A DNA stretch of 24,369 bases, from positions 1 through 24,369 of the forward strand of contig JAJXUC010000046.1 in assembly GCA_021783435.1 (NCBI GenBank). Reading direction: 5' to 3'. Of this stretch, positions 16,729 to 23,967 are shown piece after piece (within the stretch, counting starts at the first letter, position 1; each line of letters begins with the position of its first letter). The notes under the pieces are model-generated. The model had not been told where the DNA came from. It saw nothing but the letters and a program-made list of their open reading frames with translations, and ran no database searches. The DNA is from Pseudomonadota bacterium. Its GTDB lineage: Bacteria; Pseudomonadota; Gammaproteobacteria; Burkholderiales; Burkholderiaceae. Both the position numbers and the translations under genes were made by a program.

Positions 16729-17565
16729 TCAGACGGCCTGTGCTGCGGCGATGGCCTTGCGCAGATTTTCGGCTTCGGTACGCGCGGCGGTGGCGTAGCC
16801 GGCGCCGTCACTGGCATAGAGCACGCTGCGCGAGGCGTTGATCAGGAAACGATGGCGCGCGGCGCCCACGGTGGCTTGCAGGTCGCCGCCCTGGGCGCCA
16901 ATGCCGGGAATGAGCAGAGGCGCGTCCGGGGCGATGGCGCGGATGCGGGCGATGTCGTCGGGCCGCGTGGCGCCGGTGACGAGGCCGATCTGCCCGCTGC
17001 GGTTCCACGGCCCGGTGGCCAGGCGCGCGACGCGCTCGAACAGGCGCTCGGCGCCGAGGTGGGGGTGCTGCCCGCCGTCGGCGAGTTGCAGCGCCTGCAA
17101 ATCCTCGCCGCCGGGGTTGGAGGTGCGGCACAGCACGAACAGACCGCGGTCCGGGTGGCTGTCGATATAGGGGTCAAGCGAATCCGAACCCATGAAGGGC
17201 GAAACAGTCAGGGCGTCGGCGCCGTAGCGTTCGAAGGCCTCGCGCGCGTACTGCCGCGCCGTGGAGCCGATATCGCCGCGCTTGGCGTCGAGGATCACCG
17301 GCACGCCGGGCGCGTTGCGGTGGATATGGGCGACCAGGCGCTCGAGCTGGGCCTCCGCGCCCACGGCGGCGAAATGCGCGATCTGGGGCTTGAAAGCGCA
17401 GACCAGATCGGCCGTGGCATCGACGATGGCGGCGCAGAAGTCGTACAGCCGCGTCGTGTCGTGGGTCCAGGGAGCGGGGAGGCGCTCGGGTTCCGGGTCC
17501 AACCCCACGCACAAGCTGCTGGCGTTGCGGCCGGCGGCCTGCTGCCATTGGTCGATGAAAGTCAT
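16729..17565 (-). CDS. pyrF: Orotidine 5'-phosphate decarboxylase (type 2)
   Basis: PyrF decarboxylates OMP to UMP, the last step of de novo pyrimidine synthesis. At 278 residues it is the longer type-2 form found in many betaproteobacteria and actinobacteria, not the roughly 240-residue E. coli type. Visible motifs are SSLCVGLDPEPERLP, FKPQIAHFAAVGAEAQLERL, the catalytic VILDAKRGDIGSTA, ALTVSPFMGSDSLDPYID and the phosphate-binding LIPGIGAQGGD with a NASRSVLYAS end. It begins 10 nt after the uracil-DNA glycosylase stop. Confidence 0.95.
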   Translation of the reverse strand: MTFIDQWQQAAGRNASSLCVGLDPEPERLPAPWTHDTTRLYDFCAAIVDATADLVCAFKPQIAHFAAVGAEAQLERLVAHIHRNAPGVPVILDAKRGDIGSTARQYAREAFERYGADALTVSPFMGSDSLDPYIDSHPDRGLFVLCRTSNPGGEDLQALQLADGGQHPHLGAERLFERVARLATGPWNRSGQIGLVTGATRPDDIARIRAIAPDAPLLIPGIGAQGGDLQATVGAARHRFLINASRSVLYASDGAGYATAARTEAENLRKAIAAAQAV

Positions 17566-17575
17566 GGGCGGTATT

Positions 17576-18487
17576 CTAGGAAGCGGCCGTGACAGGCGCG
17601 TGGCTGTGCGAGGCCAGCGTGTCCTGGGCGAAACACAGGTCGGCCCAGGCCTTGGACTTCTCCAGCGGACTGCGCAGGAGGTAGGCGGGGTGGTAGCTCA
17701 CCACCACGGGGATGCCTTGGTAGTCGAACACGCGCTGGCGCAGGCGTCCGATGGGCTCCTGGCTTCCAGTGATGGTCTGCGCGGCGAAACGTCCCAGCGC
17801 CAGCAGCAGGCGCGGGCGAACGAGTTCGATCTGCCGCTTGAGGATGGGCTCGCATTGGGCGATTTCATCCACTTCCGGGTTGCGGTTGCCGGGCGGCCTG
17901 CACTTGATGACGTTGGCGATGAACACGGTGCGCGCGGGATCGTCGCCGCACCGCGCAAGCCCGACGGACCGCAGCATGTTGTCCAGCAGCTTGCCGGCGG
18001 CGCCGACGAAAGGCTCGCCCTGACGGTCTTCCTCGGCACCAGGCGCCTCGCCCACCACCATCACCTGGGCCTGGGGATGCCCCACGCCGAACACGGCCTG
18101 GTGGCGCAGGCCGCCAAGCTTGCAGGCGCGGCAGTCCAGCGTGAAAGCGCGCAGGCCGTCCATGTCCAGCGCGGCGATCTGGTCGGCACGCGGGCCGGTG
18201 AGCGGCGGGCGCGCGACGCGCGGCTCCGGCGCAATCGGCGTCGTCGCTATGGCCTTGGGCGGGCGAGCATCCGGCGCGGGTCTCGGCGCCTGACCCCCCG
18301 CCTGCGGCGGTGTCGGGACAGGCTGACGCACCGTTTGCGCGTCTGCCTTGACCGCCAAGCCGGGCAACCCCGGCAGCAGGCCGGCCAAGGTTTGTGGGCT
18401 CAGCAGGCTGCGGCGCACATACGCCACGGGTAGGCCCAACGCCCGCAGCATGGCCAGGCGGCTCAGGTCGAGAAGGGGATGATCCAT
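17576..18487 (-). CDS. Uracil-DNA glycosylase, family 4 (iron-sulfur)
   Basis: This enzyme excises uracil from DNA to start base excision repair. The catalytic domain (about 105-295) has the family-4 motif GEAPG (146-150), ANVIKCRPPGNRNP, LLALGRFAAQTITG and YHPAYLLRSP. Four Cys fit the [4Fe-4S] ligands: Cys119 and Cys122 (CRAC), Cys196 and Cys212. The first about 100 residues are a short hydrophobic/basic segment (LLDLSRLAMLRALGLP) followed by a Pro/Ala/Gln-rich linker, longer than in thermophile UDGa. The ATG at 18485-18487 has AGGG 6 nt upstream and follows the rimI stop by 14 nt. The frame is open further upstream inside rimI but without homology. Confidence 0.92.
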   Translation of the reverse strand: MDHPLLDLSRLAMLRALGLPVAYVRRSLLSPQTLAGLLPGLPGLAVKADAQTVRQPVPTPPQAGGQAPRPAPDARPPKAIATTPIAPEPRVARPPLTGPRADQIAALDMDGLRAFTLDCRACKLGGLRHQAVFGVGHPQAQVMVVGEAPGAEEDRQGEPFVGAAGKLLDNMLRSVGLARCGDDPARTVFIANVIKCRPPGNRNPEVDEIAQCEPILKRQIELVRPRLLLALGRFAAQTITGSQEPIGRLRQRVFDYQGIPVVVSYHPAYLLRSPLEKSKAWADLCFAQDTLASHSHAPVTAAS

Positions 18488-18501
18488 GATGTCCCTGGCC
18501 G

Positions 18502-19020
18502 TCAATTCACGCCGCGGCGCTCGCGCAGCACGTCCACCGGGGCCGACATCACCAGTGCGTCCTCCTTGCTGGGCTGGCCGTAGGCGTCGAGCGCCGGGTA
18601 GTAGTTGCGGCGTTTGGCCACGGCGTGGAAGCCGTAGCGCTCGTACAGCCGGATGGCGCGGCGATTGCTCGGTCTGACCTCCAGCCACAGCAGGTGCGCG
18701 CCGTGCATCACGGCGGCCAGCAACACCCCATCGAGCAGATGCAGGCCCAGGCCGCGGCCGTGCAGAGCAGGATCGACCGTGATGTTGAGAAGGTGCATTT
18801 CCTCGACCCCCGGCATGGCGACGAAGTAGCCCAGCACGGTGCCATCCGGCAACGCCATGACCTGCACCACATAGCGCGGATTGAGCGAGTCCGCGAAATT
18901 GCCGCGACTCCATGGGAATTCATAGGCGCGGGTCTCGATGGAGACGACCCCGTGCAGGTCGAACTCCGTCATGTCGCGCAGCGCGGCTTGCCGCAAGGGG
19001 TCGTCGACCTGCGCGCTCAT
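18502..19020 (-). CDS. rimI: Ribosomal protein S18-alanine N-acetyltransferase
   Basis: RimI is a GNAT acetyltransferase that modifies the N-terminus of ribosomal protein S18. The 172-residue protein shows ETRAYEFPWSRGNFADSLNP (the conserved PWS region), LLNITVDPALHGRGLGLHLL (acetyl-CoA loop RGxGxxLL), LWLEVRPSNRRAIRLYERYG and the NYYP end motif. It sits between tsaB and the UDG gene, its usual neighbours in betaproteobacteria. The ATG at 19018-19020 has GAGGG upstream. That GAGGG is the arm of a potential hairpin (19028-19055) that could hide the ribosome site. The frame is open 34 codons further upstream through this element. Confidence 0.92.
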   Translation of the reverse strand: MSAQVDDPLRQAALRDMTEFDLHGVVSIETRAYEFPWSRGNFADSLNPRYVVQVMALPDGTVLGYFVAMPGVEEMHLLNITVDPALHGRGLGLHLLDGVLLAAVMHGAHLLWLEVRPSNRRAIRLYERYGFHAVAKRRNYYPALDAYGQPSKEDALVMSAPVDVLRERRGVN

Positions 19021-19027
19021 GGATTTG

Positions 19028-19055
19028 CCCTCGCGCTGCGCGCGGTCCCCGAGGG
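19028..19055 (-). promoter_or_regulatory. Hairpin covering the rimI ribosome binding site
   Basis: CCCTCG (19028-19033) and CGAGGG (19050-19055) are perfect arms. On the minus strand the downstream arm is the CGAGGG that forms the rimI Shine-Dalgarno sequence. The arms are separated by 16 nt of GC-rich sequence. If it folds in the mRNA, rimI would depend on ribosomes arriving from tsaB, whose stop is 70 nt upstream of the rimI start. Confidence 0.4.
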
Positions 19056-19090
19056 ACGACGCGCTCCTTCGGAACGGCCGTGCGGAGCGC

Positions 19091-19846
19091 TCATGCGCGT
19101 GCGCCCTGACGCTGCAAGTCACGCTCGGCCGTGGTCAGCGCCACCTTGTTGCGCACGTAGATGGGCTGGGCCATGGCTGCCGGCAGAGCCTCCCCCCGTG
19201 CATGGGCGGCACGCGCCAGCGCCGCAACGGCAACCGCGGACGGAGCGACCGTGCGCGCCGCCGCGAGGGCGGGCGCCCACCCGGCGGGCAAACTGGCGGC
19301 AAGCGCCGTGCGATGCGCGTCCCACGCATTGCCGCAAAGCGTCAGCGTGGATGCAGGCGCATCGCCCAGTTCAAGGCTCCAGGCCGCAGCCGCAGCCGCA
19401 GGGGTATCCACGCGCGCTGCGCCCTGCAGGCGCCAGGCTGTGTCCGCTCGGACACATCGCGCCCAGTACAGCTCGCCCATGCGGGCGTCGTTGGCAACGA
19501 GCACATGGGCGTCATCGGGCAATGCGGCAGAAGCCGCCACGGCCAACAGCGTATTCACGGGAACCACGGAAATGTCCAGCCCGAACGCCAGCCCTTGCGC
19601 CGCCGCACATGCGGCGCGCAGTCCCGTGAACGCGCCGGGGCCGGCGCCAAAGCCGATGAGCCCGATCTCGCGCAGGGTGATGCCCGCCTCGGCCAGCAAT
19701 TCCTGCACCAGGGGCAGCAGGCGCTGCGAGGCTCGTGCGCCGCCCGGCTCGGCGCGAGCGACGACCCGACCCTGCCCGAGGTCGAGCGCGGCCGACAGCC
19801 ACTCGGTGCTGGAGTCGAAAGCGAGCACGTGCAGGGCGGAAGTCAT
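19091..19846 (-). CDS. tsaB: tRNA threonylcarbamoyladenosine synthesis protein TsaB
   Basis: TsaB is the non-catalytic partner of TsaD in tRNA t6A37 formation. The 251-residue protein has the ASKHA-fold N-terminal domain: VLAFDSSTEWLSAALDLG, SQRLLPLVQELLAEAG, and GLIGFGAGPGAFTGLRAACA, the TsaB signature, followed by VVPVNTLLAVAA and NDARMGELYWARC. The Ala-rich C-terminal part diverges, as in the family. The ATG at 19844-19846 matches the usual start; sixteen upstream codons in frame are not conserved. It is the first gene of the tsaB-rimI-udg-pyrF-moaC run and is divergent to dacB across 270 nt. Confidence 0.93.
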   Translation of the reverse strand: MTSALHVLAFDSSTEWLSAALDLGQGRVVARAEPGGARASQRLLPLVQELLAEAGITLREIGLIGFGAGPGAFTGLRAACAAAQGLAFGLDISVVPVNTLLAVAASAALPDDAHVLVANDARMGELYWARCVRADTAWRLQGAARVDTPAAAAAAWSLELGDAPASTLTLCGNAWDAHRTALAASLPAGWAPALAAARTVAPSAVAVAALARAAHARGEALPAAMAQPIYVRNKVALTTAERDLQRQGARA

Positions 19847-20116
19847 GCGGTCGAACGGCGGACGAGGAAGGTGGAAACCGTTGGGGCAGTCCATGGGCGC
19901 GGCGCGGCGGAATGCGAGCGAGTTTAGCCGCCACCTGTTCCGTCTTCAGCGCCCCGGCCGTCCACCAGCAGCGCGACCGCCCCGATCCGCGCCCACCACG
20001 GCGATGCGGGGCAAGACGCCAGCGTTGCGCCCCGAGGGGTTCAGGCTGGCTTCAGCCGGGACGCGATCAACGGCCTTAGCATGCTCCGCTGATCTGCACC
20101 CCTCCAGCCTTTGCCC

Positions 20117-21574
20117 ATGAATCCGATCCGCCGCGCCTTGTGTTCGAGCCTGGCCCTGGCCGCCCTGCCCCTGGGCCTTCCTGCGGCCGCGCGGGAGCGG
20201 CCGCGACACCACACAGCGACCTCCACCCGCTTGCCGATGACCGTGGCCGGCGCCCTGGCGCAAGCGCGCATTCCCGCCTCGGCTTGCAGTTTTGTCGTGC
20301 AGGCGCTGGACGAGGCCCGGCCGAGCCTGGCCTTCAACCCCGCGCAGGCCATGAACCCGGCCTCGGTGATGAAACTCGTCCCCACCTACGTCGCGCTGAA
20401 CATGCTGGGACCCTCATACCGCTGGAAAACGCCGGTCTATGCCGTCGGACCCCTCAAGGACGGCGTGCTGTCGGGCGACCTGGCCTTCGTCGGCAGTGGC
20501 GATCCGCATCTGATGGCCGACAACCTCTGGACCCTGGCACTGCGCCTGCGCGACCTCGGGCTGCGCAAGCTCGACGGCAATGTGCTGGTCGACCGCAGCG
20601 CCTTCGACCTGCCCCCGCACGACCCCGGCGGCTTCGACGGCGACACGCTGGCGCCCTACAACGTGGGGCCGGATGCGTTTCTCGTCAACTTCATGGCCAT
20701 GCGGCTGGGCTTCCAGCCCGCGTCCCAGGGCGGCGCGGTCGACGTGACGGTGGAGCCGCCGATGGCCGGCTACGCGGTCCAACATCCGCCGCGGCTCGAC
20801 CAGGGCGCATGCGGCGCCTGGAAGGACCGGCTGGACGCGGACTTCAAACGACCTTTCGCGCCCAGCTTCGACGGCCGATATGCCGCCGCCTGCGGCGACC
20901 AGACCTGGAATATCGCCGCGCCGATGCCGGCCGACACCTTCGTGCAGGGCATGCTGGCCGCGCTGTTCGCCCAGGTCGGCATTCAATGGAACGGGCAAGT
21001 CGTCTCAGGCCGGCTGCCGGCCAGCGCCACGCTGCTGACCACCTGGGACTCGCCCCCGCTGGCCGTGGTGGTGCGCGACATCAACAAATACAGCAACAAC
21101 GTGATGGCGCAGCAGGTGTTCCTCACGCTGGCGCTGCAGGCCTACGGCCCGCCGGCGGATTTCGCCAAGGCCGCGCAAGCCACCACGCAATGGCTGGATG
21201 CGCACGGCCTGCCCATGCCCGGCCTGGTGCTGGACAACGGCTGCGGCTTGTCGCGCATCGCGCGCATCTCGGCGGACGACATCAACCGCCTGCTGCGGGC
21301 CGCCTGGGCCAGCCCGGTGATGCCCGAGTTCATCGCCTCGCTGCCGCTGGCCGGCGAGGACGGCACGCTCAAGCGCCGCCTCGACGGCCGCCCCGAAGCC
21401 GGTCTGGTGCACGCCAAGACTGGCAGCCTGCGCAATGTGCTGAGCCTGGCCGGCTATGTGCAGTCCCCCAGCGGACGGCGCTCCACCGTGGTGGCACTCA
21501 TGAACGACCCGCGGGCAGCGGGCGGCTGGGGCGCCGTCGAGGCCCTGCTCGATGTGGCGTTGCGCATGGCTTGA
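20117..21574 (+). CDS. dacB: D-alanyl-D-alanine carboxypeptidase/endopeptidase (PBP4 type, S13)
   Basis: PBP4-class enzymes trim or cleave peptidoglycan peptide crosslinks in the periplasm. The 485-residue protein has a signal peptide (MNPIRRALCSSLALAALPLG, cut near AAA at 23-25). All penicillin-binding motifs are intact: SVMK (Ser83, Lys86), SNN (326-328) and KTG (434-436). The large insert between the first two motifs, about 240 residues, is the mark of S13 peptidases. A TTG two codons upstream of the ATG at 20117 is an alternative start. No good Shine-Dalgarno sequence is visible. The gene is divergent to tsaB and separated by 421 nt from gpsA, so it is likely monocistronic. Confidence 0.93.
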   Translation: MNPIRRALCSSLALAALPLGLPAAARERPRHHTATSTRLPMTVAGALAQARIPASACSFVVQALDEARPSLAFNPAQAMNPASVMKLVPTYVALNMLGPSYRWKTPVYAVGPLKDGVLSGDLAFVGSGDPHLMADNLWTLALRLRDLGLRKLDGNVLVDRSAFDLPPHDPGGFDGDTLAPYNVGPDAFLVNFMAMRLGFQPASQGGAVDVTVEPPMAGYAVQHPPRLDQGACGAWKDRLDADFKRPFAPSFDGRYAAACGDQTWNIAAPMPADTFVQGMLAALFAQVGIQWNGQVVSGRLPASATLLTTWDSPPLAVVVRDINKYSNNVMAQQVFLTLALQAYGPPADFAKAAQATTQWLDAHGLPMPGLVLDNGCGLSRIARISADDINRLLRAAWASPVMPEFIASLPLAGEDGTLKRRLDGRPEAGLVHAKTGSLRNVLSLAGYVQSPSGRRSTVVALMNDPRAAGGWGAVEALLDVALRMA

Positions 21575-21673
21575 CGCCGTGATGGTGCGGCGCAACCTGG
21601 CCTGACCGCCCGGTGCACGCGTCACCAGGCAGATGATCGAGATGCGCGAATATATTTTGATCAATAATCTATA

Positions 21674-21694
21674 AATTTCAAATAATTTGAAATT
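21674..21694. promoter_or_regulatory. Perfect 21-nt palindrome, candidate operator
   Basis: AATTTCAAAT (21674-21683) and ATTTGAAATT (21685-21694) are exact complements around a central A. The half-site TTGAAATT recurs at 21713-21720, overlapping the predicted -35 element. A regulator binding these sites is plausible; its identity is unknown. Confidence 0.45.
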
Positions 21695-21712
21695 ATATAT
21701 GTTTAACTTGGG

Positions 21713-21742
21713 TTGAAATTGTCTTACAATTCATTTTGTAAT
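21713..21742 (+). promoter_or_regulatory. Predicted sigma-70 promoter of the gpsA-HAD-ggpS operon
   Basis: TTGAAA (21713-21718) and TGTAAT (21737-21742) are each five of six matches to consensus, 18 nt apart, giving a start near 21749. The spacer and -10 contain inverted repeats: AATTGT/ACAATT at 21717-21731 and TTACAA/TTGTAA at 21724-21741. A regulator could act there. Confidence 0.55.
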
Positions 21743-21995
21743 GATTTTCCGCCACAAGTCTCGCCTGTGAGTGCGCGGCGGTCACGTTAACCCTGGCGTC
21801 GCGCCTCTCGGGCGCGACGCCACATCCGGCGCCAGACCCCACGCCGCGATCCTCCAGCCATCCAGGCGCGCCCTGAAGCGCGCTTTCGGCGCCGTGCGGC
21901 CCTACGCACGGCCCACCCAAGTCGCCATGGCCGGCACAAGACGGCCATCCTGCAACGTGTGCGCTCCAGCAGCCACACACGACTGAGGAGATGCG

Positions 21996-23186
21996 ATGTA
22001 CGCGATCATCGATACCCTAGACACCCCCACCGGCCAGACGGACGATGCTTGCCCGCCGCCGCCCATCGCCAGGGTTGCCGTTCTGGGCTCCGGCGCCTGG
22101 GGCACGGCGCTGGCGGCCGCCCTGCGCCGCAGCGGCGCCCGCGTGGCGCTGTGGACCCGGCGCGCCGATCTGGCGCATGCCATCCAGACCCAGGGCTGCA
22201 ATCCGCGCCACCTGCCCGGCATCGACCTTCCGGCCGGGCTGCGTGCGGACACCGACATGGTCCAGACGCTTGGGGACGCGGATTGCGTGATCATCGCCGT
22301 GCCGTCCGCGGCTCTGCGCCACGTGGCCCGGCGCGCCGCAGGCCTGCTGGGGCGGCGTCGTGTCCCGGTGCTGGCCGCATGCAAGGGGGTCGAGCACGGC
22401 ACGGGCGCCCTGATGACCCAGATTCTGCGCGAGGAACTGGGCCGAGACACGCCAGTCGGGAGTCTCGGCGGGCCGAGCTTTGCCCATGAGGTGGCCCAAG
22501 GTCAGCCCACCGTCCTGACGCTGGCCATGCCCGCCTTGGCCGCCGCGAACCCGGAAGCCGGGTCCGCGCGTGATTTCGCCCACAAGCTGCGCCGTCAACT
22601 GGCCCTGGCCGAGGTGGGATTGGAGCTGACCGACGACGCCGTGGGCGCCCAGGTCGGCGGCGCGCTGAAGAACATGATCGCCATCGCCTGCGGCATGGCC
22701 GCGGCCCGCGGCCTGGGCGAGAACACGCGCGCGGCCATCATCACCCGCGGCCTGGACGACATGCGCCGCCTCACCCTCGCGCTCGGCGGCCGGGTCGAAA
22801 CCCTGCTGTCGAGCTGCGGCGCGGGCGACCTGTTCCTCACCTGCTCCAGTGAACAGTCGCGCAATACGCGCTTGGGTCTGCGCCTGGGACGCAATCAGGC
22901 CGCGGACGACACCGAAGAGCTGGCGGAAGGCGCCGCCTGCAGCGTGTCGGTGCGTGCGCTCGAACAACGCCTCGGGCTGCGGCTGCACGTGGCCCGCGCG
23001 GTGCGTGATGTGCTGATGCAACACGTCACGCCGGAACGCGCCCTGGAGCGCCTGATCCATGCCGCGCCTGCCGACCAAGCCAAGATGGCGACCGCCCAAG
23101 CCGTGTCGGCGATGCCGAAGACGACACGCGAAACCGACACGCTGCGTCCAACCGCGCAACGCCGGCCCTCCCTTCATGCGCAATAA
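21996..23186 (+). CDS. gpsA: NAD(P)-dependent glycerol-3-phosphate dehydrogenase
   Basis: This enzyme reduces dihydroxyacetone phosphate to sn-glycerol-3-phosphate. The 396-residue protein carries the dinucleotide motif VLGSGAWGTALA (29-40), the catalytic Lys in ACKGVEHGTG (Lys130) and in GGALKNMIAIACG (Lys225), and the SCGAGDLFLTCSSEQSRN block near 273-290. It is longer than usual GpsA (about 330-340), with a 24-residue N-terminal extension and a C-terminal tail of about 40 polar residues after the AKMATA segment. A GAGGAG ribosome site sits 5 nt before the ATG. It ends 10 nt before the HAD gene. Because it heads an operon with ggpS, it probably supplies glycerol-3-phosphate for glucosylglycerol, and may be a second copy beside a housekeeping gpsA elsewhere (inference). 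Confidence 0.92.
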   Translation: MYAIIDTLDTPTGQTDDACPPPPIARVAVLGSGAWGTALAAALRRSGARVALWTRRADLAHAIQTQGCNPRHLPGIDLPAGLRADTDMVQTLGDADCVIIAVPSAALRHVARRAAGLLGRRRVPVLAACKGVEHGTGALMTQILREELGRDTPVGSLGGPSFAHEVAQGQPTVLTLAMPALAAANPEAGSARDFAHKLRRQLALAEVGLELTDDAVGAQVGGALKNMIAIACGMAAARGLGENTRAAIITRGLDDMRRLTLALGGRVETLLSSCGAGDLFLTCSSEQSRNTRLGLRLGRNQAADDTEELAEGAACSVSVRALEQRLGLRLHVARAVRDVLMQHVTPERALERLIHAAPADQAKMATAQAVSAMPKTTRETDTLRPTAQRRPSLHAQ

Positions 23187-23196
23187 GGGCGAGGCC

Positions 23197-23967
23197 ATGG
23201 AACAGACCATCCTCGCCACCGATCTGGACGGCACCTTCCTTGGCGGCAGCACCGCGCAGCGCGCCGCGCTGTACGACTGGATCGCCCGCCACCGCGCGCA
23301 CATCGTGCTCATCTTCGTCAGCGGTCGCGGCCAGGATTTCATGCGTCAGCTGGCCGACGAGCTTCCGATCCGACCCGACCACCTGATCGGCGACGTCGGC
23401 ACCAGCGTGGCCGTCGGCCCGGCCTGCGAACCCTTGCCGGCGCTGGAGCAATGGCTCGATGCCAGCTGGCCTGCCGACGCCGGCGCGCAGATCGACCGCG
23501 CCATGCGGCGGCATCCAAACCTGCGCCCGCAGCCCGTCGCCGGCGGGCGCCGGCGATCCTACGACTACGAAGACCCGGCGCACGCGCTGCAGGCGCGCGG
23601 CGACGTGCAGCGCCTGGGTTTCGACGCCCTGCTGTCCGACGGCCGCTTCTTCGACGTGCTGCCGCGCGGAGTGCAAAAGGGCCCCACCCTGCTGCGCACC
23701 CTCGCCGCGCTCGGGCTTCCCGCCAGCCGCACCTTGGTCGCCGGCGACACGCTCAACGACCTGTCCATGTTCCACACCGGCCTGGCCGGTGTGGCCGTGG
23801 CCAACCGGGAAGCCGCGCTGGACGCGGCGATCCGGCACAACGACAACGTGTACCGCAGCCCGCACCCGGGCGCGGCCGGCGTGCTCGACGCCTTGCGGCG
23901 CTTTCATCAACCGGGGGATTCACATGGCTTCATCGCTGGTCATCGTCTATCACAGGCAACCGTATGA
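23197..23967 (+). CDS. HAD-IIB phosphatase, probable glucosylglycerol-phosphate phosphatase
   Basis: The 256-residue protein has all HAD motifs: DLDGT (Asp9, Asp11), VSGRG (Ser42), QKGPTLL (Lys161) and AGDTLNDLSMF (Asp184, Asp188). The cap segment is of the IIB kind seen in sucrose-phosphate and trehalose-phosphate phosphatases. Its neighbours point to dephosphorylation of glucosylglycerol-phosphate. In some proteobacteria (for example Pseudomonas and Stenotrophomonas GgpPS) such a HAD domain is fused to the N-terminus of GgpS. The ATG at 23197 has AAGGG 7 nt upstream; an in-frame ATG at 23176 overlaps gpsA and lacks a ribosome site. The last 17 residues (after RRFHQPG) lie in the 44-nt overlap with ggpS and may not be functional. 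Confidence 0.82.
   Translation: MEQTILATDLDGTFLGGSTAQRAALYDWIARHRAHIVLIFVSGRGQDFMRQLADELPIRPDHLIGDVGTSVAVGPACEPLPALEQWLDASWPADAGAQIDRAMRRHPNLRPQPVAGGRRRSYDYEDPAHALQARGDVQRLGFDALLSDGRFFDVLPRGVQKGPTLLRTLAALGLPASRTLVAGDTLNDLSMFHTGLAGVAVANREAALDAAIRHNDNVYRSPHPGAAGVLDALRRFHQPGDSHGFIAGHRLSQATV

Larger units (their letters stand above)
21575..21995 (+). other. Long intergenic region: AT-rich promoter island and structured gpsA leader
   Basis: The 421 nt between dacB and gpsA fall in two parts. From about 21645 to 21750 the DNA is sharply AT-rich in otherwise GC-rich surroundings and carries several palindromes and a good promoter. From about 21750 to 21995 it is GC-rich again and would form a leader of about 250 nt with three perfect hairpins: 21794-21822 (12-bp stem, loop TCTCG), 21866-21883 (GCGCGC arms) and 21891-21912 (GCCGTGCG/CGCACGGC). 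Short open frames on both strands here show no homology and are not called. Confidence 0.6.

Noticed and set aside
21575..21592. CGCCG/CGGCG hairpin right after the dacB stop as a terminator
   Set aside because: The stem is only 5 bp with no T run; too weak to call.
21693..21986. Small frames on both strands in the gpsA leader (95 codons minus, 71 codons plus)
   Set aside because: They lie over the AT-rich promoter and hairpins, have no ribosome site, and read as biased sequence; structured RNA or regulatory DNA explains the region better.
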